Part shown: positions 55,352 through 64,000 of the stretch, one piece after another | How positions within the stretch are numbered: position 1 is the first letter of the stretch | Layout: the number at the start of each line of letters is the position of its first letter | Assembly (NCBI GenBank): GCA_965262585.1 | Contig: OZ253546.1 | Location: 372,001 to 436,000, forward strand | DNA: 64,000 nt | From: JAHRAW01 sp965262585 | Lineage (GTDB): Bacteria > Pseudomonadota > Gammaproteobacteria > Arenicellales > Poriferihabitantaceae | Direction: 5' to 3' | Program-made: the position numbers and the translations under genes | The notes under the pieces: model-generated | What the model saw: only the letters and a program-made list of their open reading frames with translations | Told to the model about the DNA's origin: nothing | Database searches by the model: none

Positions 55352-55864
55352 TCACGACAACATCTTTTGCATATAAATGCGACGGTAGCCGAGTTCGGTC
55401 TGGCGGCGGGTTTCGACATAGCCGGTGCGCTTGTACATTTCAATATTTTCGGTCATGCATTCATGGGTATAGAGCGTCAGGTGCGGACATCCCCGGCTCC
55501 GCGTTTCGCTCTCCGTAAGTTCCAGCAAGCGGCGTCCAATTCCTTTTCCCTGATGATCGGGATGCACCGCAATGTTGTCGAGGAGCATGCCGGGCTCCAT
55601 AAGAATTAGAACCACCACCCCAACCACCTCGCCCTGCTCTTGCGCAACAAAAACGATGTGTCGGCGGATGACCTCGTCATAGTCATCGAGCATGGGGCCG
55701 GGTGGTTTGCCCATTCGCGGAATGTAGTCCCGGTAGGCCGCTTCCACGCATCGCTTCACAGCCGGCGCATCCGATGGCTGCGCCGGGCGGATGCCGGGGC
55801 GTTTCGGCGCGGTTTTCAAACCGGTGCCGGGTGCTTCGCCGCCGCTTCTTTCTGCAACTTCCAC
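55352..55864 (-). CDS. GNAT-family N-acetyltransferase
   Basis: Up to 170 aa. GIRPAQPSDAPAVKRCVEAAY at the start of the fold, VVGVVVLILMEPGMLLDNIAVHPDHQGKGIGRRLLELTES with the acetyl-CoA loop QGKGIG, and LYTHECMTENIEMYKRTGYVE are clear GNAT motifs. The frame opens at GTG 55864, inside the ABC gene; TTG 55819, which overlaps the ABC stop by four bases, is just as likely. Substrate unknown. Last gene of the cbs-ABC-GNAT group. Confidence 0.85.
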   Translation of the reverse strand: MEVAERSGGEAPGTGLKTAPKRPGIRPAQPSDAPAVKRCVEAAYRDYIPRMGKPPGPMLDDYDEVIRRHIVFVAQEQGEVVGVVVLILMEPGMLLDNIAVHPDHQGKGIGRRLLELTESETRSRGCPHLTLYTHECMTENIEMYKRTGYVETRRQTELGYRRIYMQKMLS

Positions 55865-57615
55865 ATCAATGCGTACAATCCGTCCCGTGGCAATAATTGC
55901 TCGTGGGTACCTTGCTCGACGATGCGGCCCTTGTCGAGGACGATGATCTGGTCGGCGTCGACTATGGTGGAAAGGCGGTGGGCGATGATTACGGTGGTGG
56001 CGTTTTGCGAGACGCGGTCGAGGGCTTTTTGTATGGCTTTTTCCGATCTGCTGTCCAAAGACGAGGTTGCTTCGTCGAAGATCAAAATCGGTGCGCCCTT
56101 GAGCGCGGCTCGGGCGATGGCGACTCGTTGTTTTTCACCGCCGGAAAGTTTCAGGCCGCGTTCGCCGACCAGAACGCCATACCCTTGTGGGTGCCCGGCG
56201 ATGAAGCCGTCAAGGCGGGCGATTTTCGCCGCCGTGGCGATTTCTTTGCGGGTGGCGTGGGAACGGCCGTAGGCGATGTTGTAGCCGATGGTTTCGTTGA
56301 ACAGCACCGTGTCCTGAGGAACCACGCCCATGGCGGCGCGTAGACTGGACAGGTTCAGGGTGCGGATGTCTTGCCCGTCGATGCAGATGCGCCCCTGGTC
56401 GGGGTCGTAAAAACGCAACAGCAGCCGTGCGATGGTTGACTTGCCGGAACCCGACGGGCCGACCACCGCCACTGTGTGCCCGCCCGGCACACAAAAATCG
56501 ATGTCTTGCAAAACCGCACGGTCATCGAGATAGCGAAAGTTGACCTTCTCAAAACGGATTTCCCCTTTGCGAAGTTGCAAGGGCGCGGCGCCGGGCGCAT
56601 CCATAACTTCGGGTTTTTTATCCAGCAACGCGAACATGCGATCCATGTCGATCAATGCGTGGTTGATGTCGCGGTATATGGAGCCCATGAAATTAAGTGG
56701 AATATACAACTGGATCAAAAATGCGTTGACCATGACAAAATCCCCAAGCGTCATGCTGCCGTCGACCACGCCGCGCGCCGCCAGCACCATCAGCATAGTC
56801 ATGCCCACAGCGATGATCACGCCCTGCCCGATGTTGAGGTAGGACAGGGACAAATTGCTTTTCAGAGACGCGCGCACCCAGTTCATCAGGGAATCTCCGT
56901 AGCGTTTCAGTTCGACGGATTCATTGCCAAACACCTTGACCGTTTCGTAGTTGAACAAGGAATCGAGGGCGCGAGTGTTGGCCGTGGAGGCGGCGGTGTT
57001 CATCTGCACGCGAAACTTGGTGCGCCAGCCAGTCACCCAAACGGTGAAAAAAGCGTAGACCACCACCATCGAAAAGGTAACCAGCACAAAGTTCGAGGCG
57101 AAGCGGTACCCTAAAATTACTAGCACCGCAATCAACTCGAACAATACCGGGATGATGTTGAAAACGAACATCCTGAGAAAGCCGCTGACCGCGCCGGTGC
57201 CGCGCTCGATGTCTCTGGACAAGGCGCCGGTTTTGCGGTCGAGGTGGAAGCCCAGCGACAGCGTGTGCAGATGCTGAAACACTTCCATGGAGATGTGGTG
57301 AAGAATCTGCACGCTGGCCCGCGAGAAGATCACGTTGCGCACTTCGTTGAACAAAATCGTACTAAAGCGCAGCAGGCCATACCCCACCAATAACGCAAGC
57401 GGCACCGCCAGCACCGCTTGGGCGGGTGCGCCTTCGAGGGCATCGACGATGCTTTTCAAGATGATCGGCACCGAGACATTGGCGCTCCGGGCGAGCACCA
57501 AAAACCCAAGCCCGGCGGCCACGCGATAACGATAACGCCACAGATAGGGCAGCAGCCGTTTGACCGCACCCCAGTTGCCTTTTTTGTCGGTGAACACTCG
57601 GAAGCGGGAGGCCAT
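55816..57615 (-). CDS. ABC exporter, fused membrane and ATPase (Atm1/HMT1-like)
   Basis: 599 aa. Six spans (residues about 30-320), with the Atm1-type LGFHLDRKTGALSRDIERGTGAVSGFLRM loop and DSLFNYETVKVFGNESVE coupling region. ATPase: Walker A VGPSGSGKSTIARLLLRFY, Q-loop VPQDTVLFN, signature LSGGEKQRVAIARA, Walker B ILIFDEATSSLD, switch IIAHRLSTI. Atm1-like exporters in bacteria carry glutathione-linked sulfur or metal species; the neighbouring cbs gene is consistent with thiol chemistry (inference). Begins 34 bp after cbs. Confidence 0.93.
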   Translation of the reverse strand: MASRFRVFTDKKGNWGAVKRLLPYLWRYRYRVAAGLGFLVLARSANVSVPIILKSIVDALEGAPAQAVLAVPLALLVGYGLLRFSTILFNEVRNVIFSRASVQILHHISMEVFQHLHTLSLGFHLDRKTGALSRDIERGTGAVSGFLRMFVFNIIPVLFELIAVLVILGYRFASNFVLVTFSMVVVYAFFTVWVTGWRTKFRVQMNTAASTANTRALDSLFNYETVKVFGNESVELKRYGDSLMNWVRASLKSNLSLSYLNIGQGVIIAVGMTMLMVLAARGVVDGSMTLGDFVMVNAFLIQLYIPLNFMGSIYRDINHALIDMDRMFALLDKKPEVMDAPGAAPLQLRKGEIRFEKVNFRYLDDRAVLQDIDFCVPGGHTVAVVGPSGSGKSTIARLLLRFYDPDQGRICIDGQDIRTLNLSSLRAAMGVVPQDTVLFNETIGYNIAYGRSHATRKEIATAAKIARLDGFIAGHPQGYGVLVGERGLKLSGGEKQRVAIARAALKGAPILIFDEATSSLDSRSEKAIQKALDRVSQNATTVIIAHRLSTIVDADQIIVLDKGRIVEQGTHEQLLPRDGLYALMWKLQKEAAAKHPAPV

Positions 57616-57649
57616 AGTCAGCGCCGGGCGGCCGCCGCCGGAACTCCGG

Positions 57650-59035
57650 TTAGTGCCGGGAACCGAGGAAGTTCAGCAGATCGATGTCGGTGATGATACC
57701 GAGCAAACTGTCGCCATCATCGGGGTTGGTCACCAAAGGCACCTTGCCCTCGGTCACCAGTTTGGAAATCCGCTCGATGGAATCACCGGCGGTCACATAT
57801 TCCACCGAAGTATCAATCAGGCTCTCCACCGTATCGTCCACGTTAACCTGCTGGTTGAACAACGATTTTAGGATTACGCTTTCGCGCACGATGCCCTTGA
57901 TCCAACCTTTTTCATCCAGCACCGGCAACTGGCTGACATCGGCTTCGCTCAACTGCGTAATGACCGAGGATATTTTGTCGGTCTGGTGCGCCATGATGAG
58001 GTCGCTCGGTTTCTTGTCGAGGGCGCGCATCAAGTCGCTTACATTGCCGGTCTTCGATTCGAGAAACCCAACTTCGCGCATCCAGTCGTCGTCGTATACT
58101 TTGGAAGTGTAGCGATTGCCGCTGTCGGGAAAAATAATCAGCACGTTTTTACCATCGAGCCGGCTACCCTGCTGCCGCACCCATTTGAGCGCGCCGACGA
58201 AAGCGCTGCCGGAGGACACGCCGGAATAAATTCCCTCGCTGGTCAGCAACTCGCGGGTCATCAAAAACGACTCCTTGTCGCCAACCTGAATCATGTCGTC
58301 GATCTGTGCGAAGTCGTAATTGGCGGGAATAAAATCTTCGCCGATGCCTTCGATTAAATACCCTTCCGCGGGCGTTTTGTTTTCGCCGGTTTTGAATACC
58401 TCGTAGACGATCGAGCCGATCGGATCCACGGCCACGATTTCCACGCCGGGCTTGTTTTCTTTGAGATACTTTCCAATGCCGGTGATGGTGCCGCCGGTGC
58501 CGATGCCGGCGATGAACACATCGATGTCCGGCATCTGCGTTAAGATTTCCGGGCCGGTGCGCTGGTAGTGATACTCGCGGTTGGAAAGATTATTGTATTG
58601 ATCGATATACAGCGAGTTTGGAATTTCCAGAGCCATGCGCCGCGACACCGAATAATAACTACGCGGATCCTCCGGTTCCACCGCAGTCGGCGTGACCACC
58701 ACCCGCGCACCGAAAGAGCGCAGGTTCTTGATTTTTTCCTGAGACATTTTATCCGGCAGAATAAAAATGCACTTGTAGCCCTTGATGGCCGCCGCCATCG
58801 CCAGCCCCACGCCGGTGTTGCCACTGGTGCCTTCGATGATGGTGCCGCCGGGTTTAAGCGTTCCCCTTTTTTCGGCATCCTCAATCATCCAAAAGCCGAT
58901 GCGGTCCTTGATGGAACCACCGGGGTTGGTAAATTCGAGTTTCGCGTAAAAATTCGCCGCGACCTTTTCCGCAACACGGTTAAGCCGCACAATCGGCGTA
59001 TTGCCGATGGCTTCGATGACAGAGTTGTAAATCAT
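57650..59035 (-). CDS. cbs: Cystathionine beta-synthase with C-terminal CBS domains
   Basis: 461 aa. PLP-enzyme core: SVIEAIGNTPIVRLNRV, FTNPGGSIKDRIGFWMI with the PLP Lys, IEGTSGNTGVGLAMAAAIKGY, GTGGTITGIGKYL and GIYSGVSSGSAFVGALKW. From about residue 340 two CBS domains follow (DLIMAHQTDKISSVI ... SLLGIITDIDLLNFL). It condenses serine and homocysteine to cystathionine; without the regulatory domains it would be called cysteine synthase. Preceded by GAGG at the end of the decayed methyltransferase. metZ lies 3.6 kb upstream. Confidence 0.92.
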   Translation of the reverse strand: MIYNSVIEAIGNTPIVRLNRVAEKVAANFYAKLEFTNPGGSIKDRIGFWMIEDAEKRGTLKPGGTIIEGTSGNTGVGLAMAAAIKGYKCIFILPDKMSQEKIKNLRSFGARVVVTPTAVEPEDPRSYYSVSRRMALEIPNSLYIDQYNNLSNREYHYQRTGPEILTQMPDIDVFIAGIGTGGTITGIGKYLKENKPGVEIVAVDPIGSIVYEVFKTGENKTPAEGYLIEGIGEDFIPANYDFAQIDDMIQVGDKESFLMTRELLTSEGIYSGVSSGSAFVGALKWVRQQGSRLDGKNVLIIFPDSGNRYTSKVYDDDWMREVGFLESKTGNVSDLMRALDKKPSDLIMAHQTDKISSVITQLSEADVSQLPVLDEKGWIKGIVRESVILKSLFNQQVNVDDTVESLIDTSVEYVTAGDSIERISKLVTEGKVPLVTNPDDGDSLLGIITDIDLLNFLGSRH

Positions 59036-59046
59036 GGAAGTAAACT

Positions 59047-59454
59047 CCTTGAGGAATTAAAAGCGGTTGGGAAAGTTTGCAACAGCGCACCTTCGCGCAA
59101 TGAAAAAACTAATCGGTTTGTTGCGGTATGCCTGAATTTGCAATTCTTTGTCATTCGCCCAGTTATCTCGCAACCCACTTTCCGGGGTAACTCGCAATCG
59201 CTTGAGGTTTTTTTCTCGCAACCCAGATACGCAGTGTAATGGATCATTGCCCTGTCCGCCAGCGTTTATCGCAGGTAAATCGCCAATAAAATTGCCACTA
59301 CCGCTTGCGACTTGTCCTCCTCTATATCGCAACCTCCCCCCACGCGCGATGCATAAATTTTTTGTTTACGCACATCGTTAGCATCACCTGTGATTTTGCT
59401 CCAATACTGACACGGTGCGCAACCGACAAAAAGCAATTTGTCACACTGTTGCAT
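59047..59454 (-). pseudogene. Decayed DNA cytosine-5 methyltransferase
   Basis: Three pieces of a C5-cytosine methyltransferase remain in three frames. (1) 59454-59290: LLFVGCAPCQYWSKI with the catalytic Pro-Cys of motif IV. (2) About 59332-59110: FIGDLPAINAGGQGNDPLHC, then GLREKNLKRLRVTPESGLRD, which resembles the IGDLPPIEAGE ... DPLH ... LNLKRIRATPPGG block. (3) About 59110-59065: FSLREGALLQTFP, the motif IX-X end. The N-terminal SAM motif and the parts between pieces are gone, so it cannot work. It directly follows the DUF3883 gene, overlapping its last 14 bases, as a methylase would follow its nuclease. Confidence 0.85.
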
Positions 59455-60175
59455 TCCAAGATACCTGAATAATCTTTCGCTCGTGCCGTTTGAACTCTAA
59501 TTCTGAATTAATCGGATTTCGTATTGTTACTGCAAATGGAGACTCGTTGAAATTTTTTACAATATAGATGAAATAATAACTTTCCAAAGCGTTGCTTACC
59601 TCGTGCTCTTTTTCGGTGAGAACAATATTACCAGACAGCGTAGATAAACCCTTTACTTCCACCGCGAACTTTTTCTGATGATTGGCACGGTGCAAACTGA
59701 AATCATATCCGCATCCAGTATGCGTTACGTTCTCGGCTTCGGTGTTTTGAAAAACTGCTTCGTTTCGGTAATTTTCCATAAAGAAATTTTCGGCGGCGCG
59801 CCCGGTCAACAACCGCTTGGCAAAAGTTTCTGTTTTGCCATCGTCAGTTATCTTATCAGCATCCAACGCACAATCAGCAAAGCGTGCGATTATAGACAGC
59901 ATATTTTCCATACCGCTTTCTTTGTATTCCTCATATATTTCGGCACAATTATTTCTCAGTGGACGCCCATGCCAACCCTTGCGTTTGTTTGGAAATAGCG
60001 GGTCAAATTCATCTCGGTAATTCTTAATGGACGCTGGCTTAATGCCAATTGAAAACCCCAGAACATTGAATGCTTCGTGGAATGATTTAAAACCCAGACG
60101 AGACAATCCAGCCCTATCGTATTGAGAAAAGAATAAACCGCACAGAATTGCCTGCTGTCGCTTGCTAATAATCAT
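59441..60175 (-). CDS. DUF3883-type PD-(D/E)XK nuclease-like protein, probable orphan restriction enzyme
   Basis: 244 aa. The N-terminal ~125 residues (SKRQQAILCGLFFSQYDRAGLSRLG...) are unfamiliar and may be the DNA-recognition part. From about residue 125 comes a DUF3883-like core: GRAAENFF with Glu129, GCGYDFSLHR with Asp158 and KFAVEVKGL with Glu173 and Lys175, the expected nuclease residues, and a conserved EVSNALESYYFIYIV segment. The frame is intact and AT-rich. The methylase remains downstream imply it once belonged to a restriction-modification pair. Whether it still cuts DNA is unknown. Confidence 0.78.
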   Translation of the reverse strand: MIISKRQQAILCGLFFSQYDRAGLSRLGFKSFHEAFNVLGFSIGIKPASIKNYRDEFDPLFPNKRKGWHGRPLRNNCAEIYEEYKESGMENMLSIIARFADCALDADKITDDGKTETFAKRLLTGRAAENFFMENYRNEAVFQNTEAENVTHTGCGYDFSLHRANHQKKFAVEVKGLSTLSGNIVLTEKEHEVSNALESYYFIYIVKNFNESPFAVTIRNPINSELEFKRHERKIIQVSWNATV

Positions 60176-60368
60176 TTTTCAGTGGAACGATAGATGAAAA
60201 AGTTAACCATCACCTGATTGCACTTTGGATTTTTCCGGGCGCATGACCAGCCGCAACTGGCGTTTTCCAGCCGTGGTTCGTATGCCAAAACAATCAGCAA
60301 CCGAATCTTCATTGTTGCTTCGTTGATGGGGGAATATGACAAATATACCAAAAATATGCTGTGACTAG

Positions 60369-61532
60369 TTAAATCCCCCGCAAGATTTCCGCCGCCCGGG
60401 TCAGGGTTTGGTCTCGCTTGGCGAAGCAGAAGCGGATGATTTGGGCGGGTGGGGGTGTGCGGTAGAACGATGATAGGGGAATCACCGCCACGCCATAGTC
60501 GGTGGTGAGTTGGCGGGCAAATGCCTGGTCGTCGAGATGGCTGAGGTTCGGGGGCAAGGCGCCGTAGTCCGCCAGTTGGAAATAGGTGCCACGACACGGC
60601 AGTAGTTTGAAGTGGGAGTCCGCCATCAAGGCACCGAAGCGGTCGCGTTTTTGTTGGTAGAAGGAAGACAGCCGCACGCCGTGGTCGGGTTGTTGGCGAA
60701 TGTAATCCGCCAGCGCCCACTGCATCGGGGTGACCGTTGTAAAGGTGTTGAACTGGTGAACTTTGCGAAACTCGGTGGTCAGTGCCGGCGGTGCCACGCA
60801 ATAGCCGATTTTCCAACCGGTGGCGTGGTAGGTTTTGCCAAAGGAAAACACCGCAAAACTTCGCGCTGCGAGATGCGGATGGGCAAGCACACCGGCGTGG
60901 GGCTGGCCGTCGAAAATGATGTGCTCATATACTTCGTCGCTCAATACATAACAATCGCGAGTGCGGATGGATTTGGAAAGTTGATCGAGATCGTCTCCGG
61001 TGAGGATGGTGCCGGTGGGGTTGTGCGGTGTGTTGATGATGATCAGGCGAGTCTTTGGATTGAGCGCGGCTTCGAAAGCAGGCCAGTCGATTCGGTAATC
61101 GGGCCGGGTCAGTGCCAGATGCACGGTCTTTCCGCCGGCCAGTGCCACCGCCGGTGCATAGGAATCGTAGGCCGGGTCAAACACGATGACCTCGTCCCGC
61201 GGGCGAACCACCGCATGGATTGCGCAAAACAGCGCTTCGGTGGCGCCGCTGGTAACGGTTATTGCGGTGTCGGGGTTGACTTCGACGCCGCCTGTGAGGC
61301 GCAGTTTTTCGGCGATGGCGCGGCGCAACTCCAACACCCCGATCATCGGCGGATACTGGTTTTTGCCGGATTTCAGGTAATAAGTGACGCGGTCAAGCAA
61401 CGCCTCGGGCGGCTCAAAGTCGGGGAATCCCTGGGACAGATTGATCGCACCGTGATCATCGGCCAGTGCCGACATCACGGTGAAGATGGTAGTCCCCACG
61501 TCGGGCAGTTTGCTGTCGAGGTCGGTGTGCAT
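60369..61532 (-). CDS. Class I aminotransferase (methionine aminotransferase, YbdL-like)
   Basis: 387 aa from ATG at 61532 (MHTDLDSKLPDVGTT); the upstream residues of the frame are not family-like. INLSQGFPDFEPPEALLDRV, NQYPPMIGVLELRRAIA, TVTSGATEALFCAIHAVVRPRDEVIVFDPAYDSY, NTPHNPTGTIL, SDEVYEHI and SFGKTYHATGWKIGY with the PLP Lys are all present. YbdL-type enzymes prefer methionine and related amino acids; kynurenine aminotransferases are close relatives. Next to cbs and metZ, a role in methionine salvage is plausible. Confidence 0.9.
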   Translation of the reverse strand: MHTDLDSKLPDVGTTIFTVMSALADDHGAINLSQGFPDFEPPEALLDRVTYYLKSGKNQYPPMIGVLELRRAIAEKLRLTGGVEVNPDTAITVTSGATEALFCAIHAVVRPRDEVIVFDPAYDSYAPAVALAGGKTVHLALTRPDYRIDWPAFEAALNPKTRLIIINTPHNPTGTILTGDDLDQLSKSIRTRDCYVLSDEVYEHIIFDGQPHAGVLAHPHLAARSFAVFSFGKTYHATGWKIGYCVAPPALTTEFRKVHQFNTFTTVTPMQWALADYIRQQPDHGVRLSSFYQQKRDRFGALMADSHFKLLPCRGTYFQLADYGALPPNLSHLDDQAFARQLTTDYGVAVIPLSSFYRTPPPAQIIRFCFAKRDQTLTRAAEILRGI

Positions 61533-61730
61533 GGCGGTTGGATTTTCTGTTGGGCGGATAACTCTACGGCGGCGGCGAAGTAAATACCAGCCCCACATGG
61601 CGTCCGTTGCGTCGGGGCGCATGGGTTGCGCGTGACGCGCATGCGGGGGTGTCTGTCCCTATGGGGGCGGATAGGCGGTGAACGCATACATGCGATGCAC
61701 CAACTCGCCTCCGGCCTGTATAATCGTCCT

Positions 61731-62528
61731 ATGAAAATCATTACTTGGAACGTCAACGGAATCCGCGCTGTGGAGCGCAAGGGCGAATTGCAGAATCTGG
61801 TGCGCGAGCAGCGTCCCGAGGTACTCATGCTTCAGGAAATCAAGGGCAATGTTGATCAGTTCAGCCAATTTCTTACCGACCACCCGGACTATCAGCAGCA
61901 CTACCACAGCGCCGAAAAAAAGGGCTACGCCGGTACCGGAATATGGGTTGCCAAATCGGTGGTTAAAAAACTGCGCGAATTGCGCTTTGGAACCGGCATC
62001 TCCGGCGCCCCCAACGCCGACGAGGGACGGGTTTCGCAGTTGTCGTTTTTGAAACAAGGCGAACGCTGGGAATTGCTGTCGATCTATTTTCCCAACGGCG
62101 GCAAGAGCGAACAAGCGTGGCGGGAAAAACTGGTGTTCTTCCGCTGCGTCCTCGATTATATGCACGCCTTGCGCAAACAAGGCGCGGTGGTGTTGGTGGG
62201 CGGCGATATGAATGTCGCCCATACCGAAATCGACATCGCCAGACCGGAGGAAAACGACGGCAAAATCGGCTTTCATCCGAAAGAGCGAGATTGGATGGAT
62301 CAAGTAATCGCTGACCGCTGGGCTGATGTCTGGCGCGCCAAAAACCCGGGCGTAACCGAGGTTTATTCCTGGTGGCACATGATCACGCGCGCCCGCGATC
62401 GCAACATCGGCTGGCGCATCGACTATTTTTTGCTGTCACACGAACACCTCGACCGGGTGGCCGACACGAGTTACCTCAGCGAACAAATGGGCTCCGACCA
62501 CTGCCCGCTGCTGATCGAAATCGACTAA
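61731..62528 (+). CDS. xthA: Exodeoxyribonuclease III
   Basis: 265 aa from ATG at 61731 (MKIITWNVNGIRAVE); the longer open frame is not family-like. LQEIKG with the metal-binding Glu, KGYAGTGIWVA, VVLVGGDMNVAHTEIDIARPEEN and the C-terminal GSDHCPL with the catalytic His are intact. It repairs abasic sites and removes 3' blocks. Divergent from the aminotransferase gene with a 198-bp gap that carries no other feature. Confidence 0.95.
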   Translation: MKIITWNVNGIRAVERKGELQNLVREQRPEVLMLQEIKGNVDQFSQFLTDHPDYQQHYHSAEKKGYAGTGIWVAKSVVKKLRELRFGTGISGAPNADEGRVSQLSFLKQGERWELLSIYFPNGGKSEQAWREKLVFFRCVLDYMHALRKQGAVVLVGGDMNVAHTEIDIARPEENDGKIGFHPKERDWMDQVIADRWADVWRAKNPGVTEVYSWWHMITRARDRNIGWRIDYFLLSHEHLDRVADTSYLSEQMGSDHCPLLIEID

Positions 62529-62647
62529 CCGCTTCGCCCCACGCACGCAGATCGGGTCAGAAAACATGCGTCCAAGTTATATTGTAATGCCGCCGAACCA
62601 GCCACCCATGCCCACCATTGGGCAAATAACCTAGAATATTGTAGTTG

Positions 62648-63835
62648 TCAGATACGATCCAGTCCGGTTTTCAAGTCGGCGATGATGTCGTCGATGTGTT
62701 CGAGACCTGCGGAGACGCGCAGCAAGTTGTCGCGGATGCCGGCGCGGGCGCGTTCTTCGGGGCTGATTCTAGCGTGGGTGGTGGTGGTCGGATGGGTGAT
62801 GGTGGTCTTGGCGTCGCCGAGGTTGGCGGTGATCGATAGCAGTTGGGTCGAATCGATTACCCGCCACGCTTGTTCGCGTCCACCGGCGACTTCGAAGGCA
62901 ACCACGCCGCCGAATCCGCCATGTTTTGTTTTCGCCAGGCGGTGTTGCGGATGCGATTCGAGGCCGGGGTAATAAACTTTTTCTACCGCCGGATGTTGCT
63001 CAAGCCAACTCGCCAACTGCATCGCGTTGTCGCAATGTTGGCGCATCCGCAGCGACAAGGTTTCCAATCCTTTGCTGAATACCCAGGCGTTGAACGGACT
63101 CATGCACGGCCCGGTGGTGCGCAGCATGGCAAACAGATCATCATAAATTTGTTCGTTATCGGTTACTAACGCACCGCCGACACAGCGGCCCTGACCGTCG
63201 AGATATTTGGTTGCGGTGTGCACGACTATATCGGCGCCGAGTTCCAGCGGCCGCTGCATGACCGGCGTGAAAAATGCATTGTCGACCGCCAACGGCACAC
63301 CGGCGGCGTGCGCGATCGCGGCGAGTGCTTCGACATCGGCGATTTCGCATAACGGATTGGACGGCGATTCGAGGAACAACAACCGAGTGTTTTCTTTAAT
63401 CGCCGCGCGCCATTGTTCGAGGTCGGTGATTTTGACAAAGGTGGTGTCGACGCCGAAACGGTTGAATACTTTGGTGAACACCGACACGGTCGAACCAAAA
63501 AGTTCGTTGGACGCAACGATATGATCACCGGCCTTGAGCAAGCCGAGCAGCAGCCCGGATACCGCCGCCATGCCGGAGGCGGTGGCCAATCCAAAGCGCC
63601 CACCTTCCATGGCCGCCAAACGGTTTTCGAATCCGCGCACCGTGGGGTTGGTGAAACGCGAATAAACATTGCCCTGCTGGTCGCCGCTGAACAATGCCGC
63701 CGCCTGCGCCGCGTCGTCGAAAACAAAACTCGAAGTGGTGAAGATCGCTTCGCTGTGTTCGCGCTCGTCGCTGCGACGATGACCGCAACGAACCGCCGCG
63801 GTTTGCGGGTGATACTGCTTGGACAATTTTTGCAT
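62648..63835 (-). CDS. metZ: O-succinylhomoserine sulfhydrylase
   Basis: 395 aa of the Cys/Met-metabolism PLP family. EAIFTTSSFVFDDAAQAAALFSGD, GNVYSRFTNPTVRGFENRLAAMEGG, ATASGMAAVSGLLLGLLKAGDHIV and the PLP-Lys segment VHTATKYLDGQGRCVGGALV match MetZ more closely than cystathionine gamma-lyase or MetB. It makes homocysteine directly from O-succinylhomoserine and sulfide. The gene stands alone here; a minus-strand terminator lies 55 bp upstream. Confidence 0.92.
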   Translation of the reverse strand: MQKLSKQYHPQTAAVRCGHRRSDEREHSEAIFTTSSFVFDDAAQAAALFSGDQQGNVYSRFTNPTVRGFENRLAAMEGGRFGLATASGMAAVSGLLLGLLKAGDHIVASNELFGSTVSVFTKVFNRFGVDTTFVKITDLEQWRAAIKENTRLLFLESPSNPLCEIADVEALAAIAHAAGVPLAVDNAFFTPVMQRPLELGADIVVHTATKYLDGQGRCVGGALVTDNEQIYDDLFAMLRTTGPCMSPFNAWVFSKGLETLSLRMRQHCDNAMQLASWLEQHPAVEKVYYPGLESHPQHRLAKTKHGGFGGVVAFEVAGGREQAWRVIDSTQLLSITANLGDAKTTITHPTTTTHARISPEERARAGIRDNLLRVSAGLEHIDDIIADLKTGLDRI

Positions 63836-63890
63836 GGCAACGCTCCGGCACTAGTGGCTGCGCGCGGGTGGTGTGCCAACAATTCGTGAC

Positions 63891-63935
63891 AAAAAACCCG
63901 CTCCAGCCATTCAGAAGACAGGCTAAAAAGCGGGT
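63891..63935 (-). terminator. Intrinsic terminator of the gene to the right of the window
   Basis: Reading the minus strand, ACCCGCT pairs with AGCGGGT around an inner AGCC/GGCT stem, followed by six T residues. It would end a minus-strand transcript coming from beyond 64000, separating it from metZ. In related bacteria purF often lies there, but nothing in the window shows it. Confidence 0.75.
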
Positions 63936-64000
63936 GCGATTTTTAGAATTGCAGACCTCTCTTTAGCCGCATTTATAAAGCGCCCGCAAGCTGAATCAAA

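Noticed and set aside
60176..60368. Vsr or further methylase remnant upstream of the DUF3883 gene
   Set aside because: No frame gave a Vsr or methyltransferase motif; the segment is plain AT-rich sequence.
62648..63835. Cystathionine gamma-lyase paired with cbs for reverse transsulfuration
   Set aside because: The KYLDGQGRCVGGA segment and the N-terminal block fit MetZ better, although dual activity cannot be excluded.

Overview
The window reads as a chromosomal segment of a gammaproteobacterium that I cannot place further. The evidence is conserved gammaproteobacterial gene order: hflK-hflC-DUF2065-purA, envC-ctpA, rhodanese-secB-gpsA, and rsmI / lpoA-yraN-SIS isomerase-dolP. Most genes are GC-rich (roughly 58-62% by eye). 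The restriction and defence genes are clearly AT-richer, which suggests transfer. No rRNA, tRNA or CRISPR array was seen.

Layout. 1-6.9 kb (minus strand): start of gabD, purA, a DUF2065 membrane protein, hflC, hflK, a TrpD-like glycosyltransferase and glnA. 6.9-7.8 kb: an AT-rich gap with an orphan intrinsic terminator (possible small RNA) and the tail of a dead IS30-type transposase. 7.8-12 kb: a MotA/ExbB-like and MotB/ExbD-like gene pair of unknown job, then mnmG. 12-12.46 kb: a cluster of palindromic repeats. 12.46-25.3 kb: housekeeping (gor, ctpA, envC, rhodanese, secB, gpsA, hemJ, a TPR protein, rsmI, lpoA, a frameshifted yraN, SIS isomerase, dolP, heptose adenylyltransferase). 25.3-29.1 kb: McrBC. 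29.1-34 kb: M19 dipeptidase, an arginine-deiminase-fold protein, an MFS transporter and a MATE exporter. 34-41.2 kb: a type III-like restriction operon with an AbiJ-like HEPN gene between mod and res. 41.3-48.8 kb: carboxylesterase, an RND efflux pair, gamma-glutamyltransferase and mtgA. 49-54.6 kb: a TAXI-type TRAP transporter enclosing an M81 (MlrC-like) peptidase. 54.7-55.3 kb: a HicB-HicA toxin-antitoxin pair. 55.3-59 kb: GNAT, ABC exporter and cystathionine beta-synthase. 59-60.2 kb: an intact DUF3883-type nuclease-like gene next to the decayed remains of a C5-cytosine methyltransferase. 60.4-63.9 kb: aminotransferase, exonuclease III and metZ.

Themes. Defence modules sit between housekeeping operons with almost no spacer: mcrC overlaps rfaE2 by 4 bp, and res ends 2 bp from dinF. 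Peptide and amino-acid salvage recurs (dipeptidase, arginine-deiminase-fold enzyme, gamma-glutamyltransferase, M81 peptidase, TRAP importer). Sulfur amino-acid genes (cbs, metZ, a methionine-type aminotransferase) cluster at the right end. Short direct repeats of 12-15 bp occur in or beside several unrelated genes, pointing to slippage or expansion in this genome.

The best candidates for something undescribed are the mod / AbiJ-like / res operon, the motor-like pair beside mnmG, and the nuclease-like gene that has outlived its methyltransferase.
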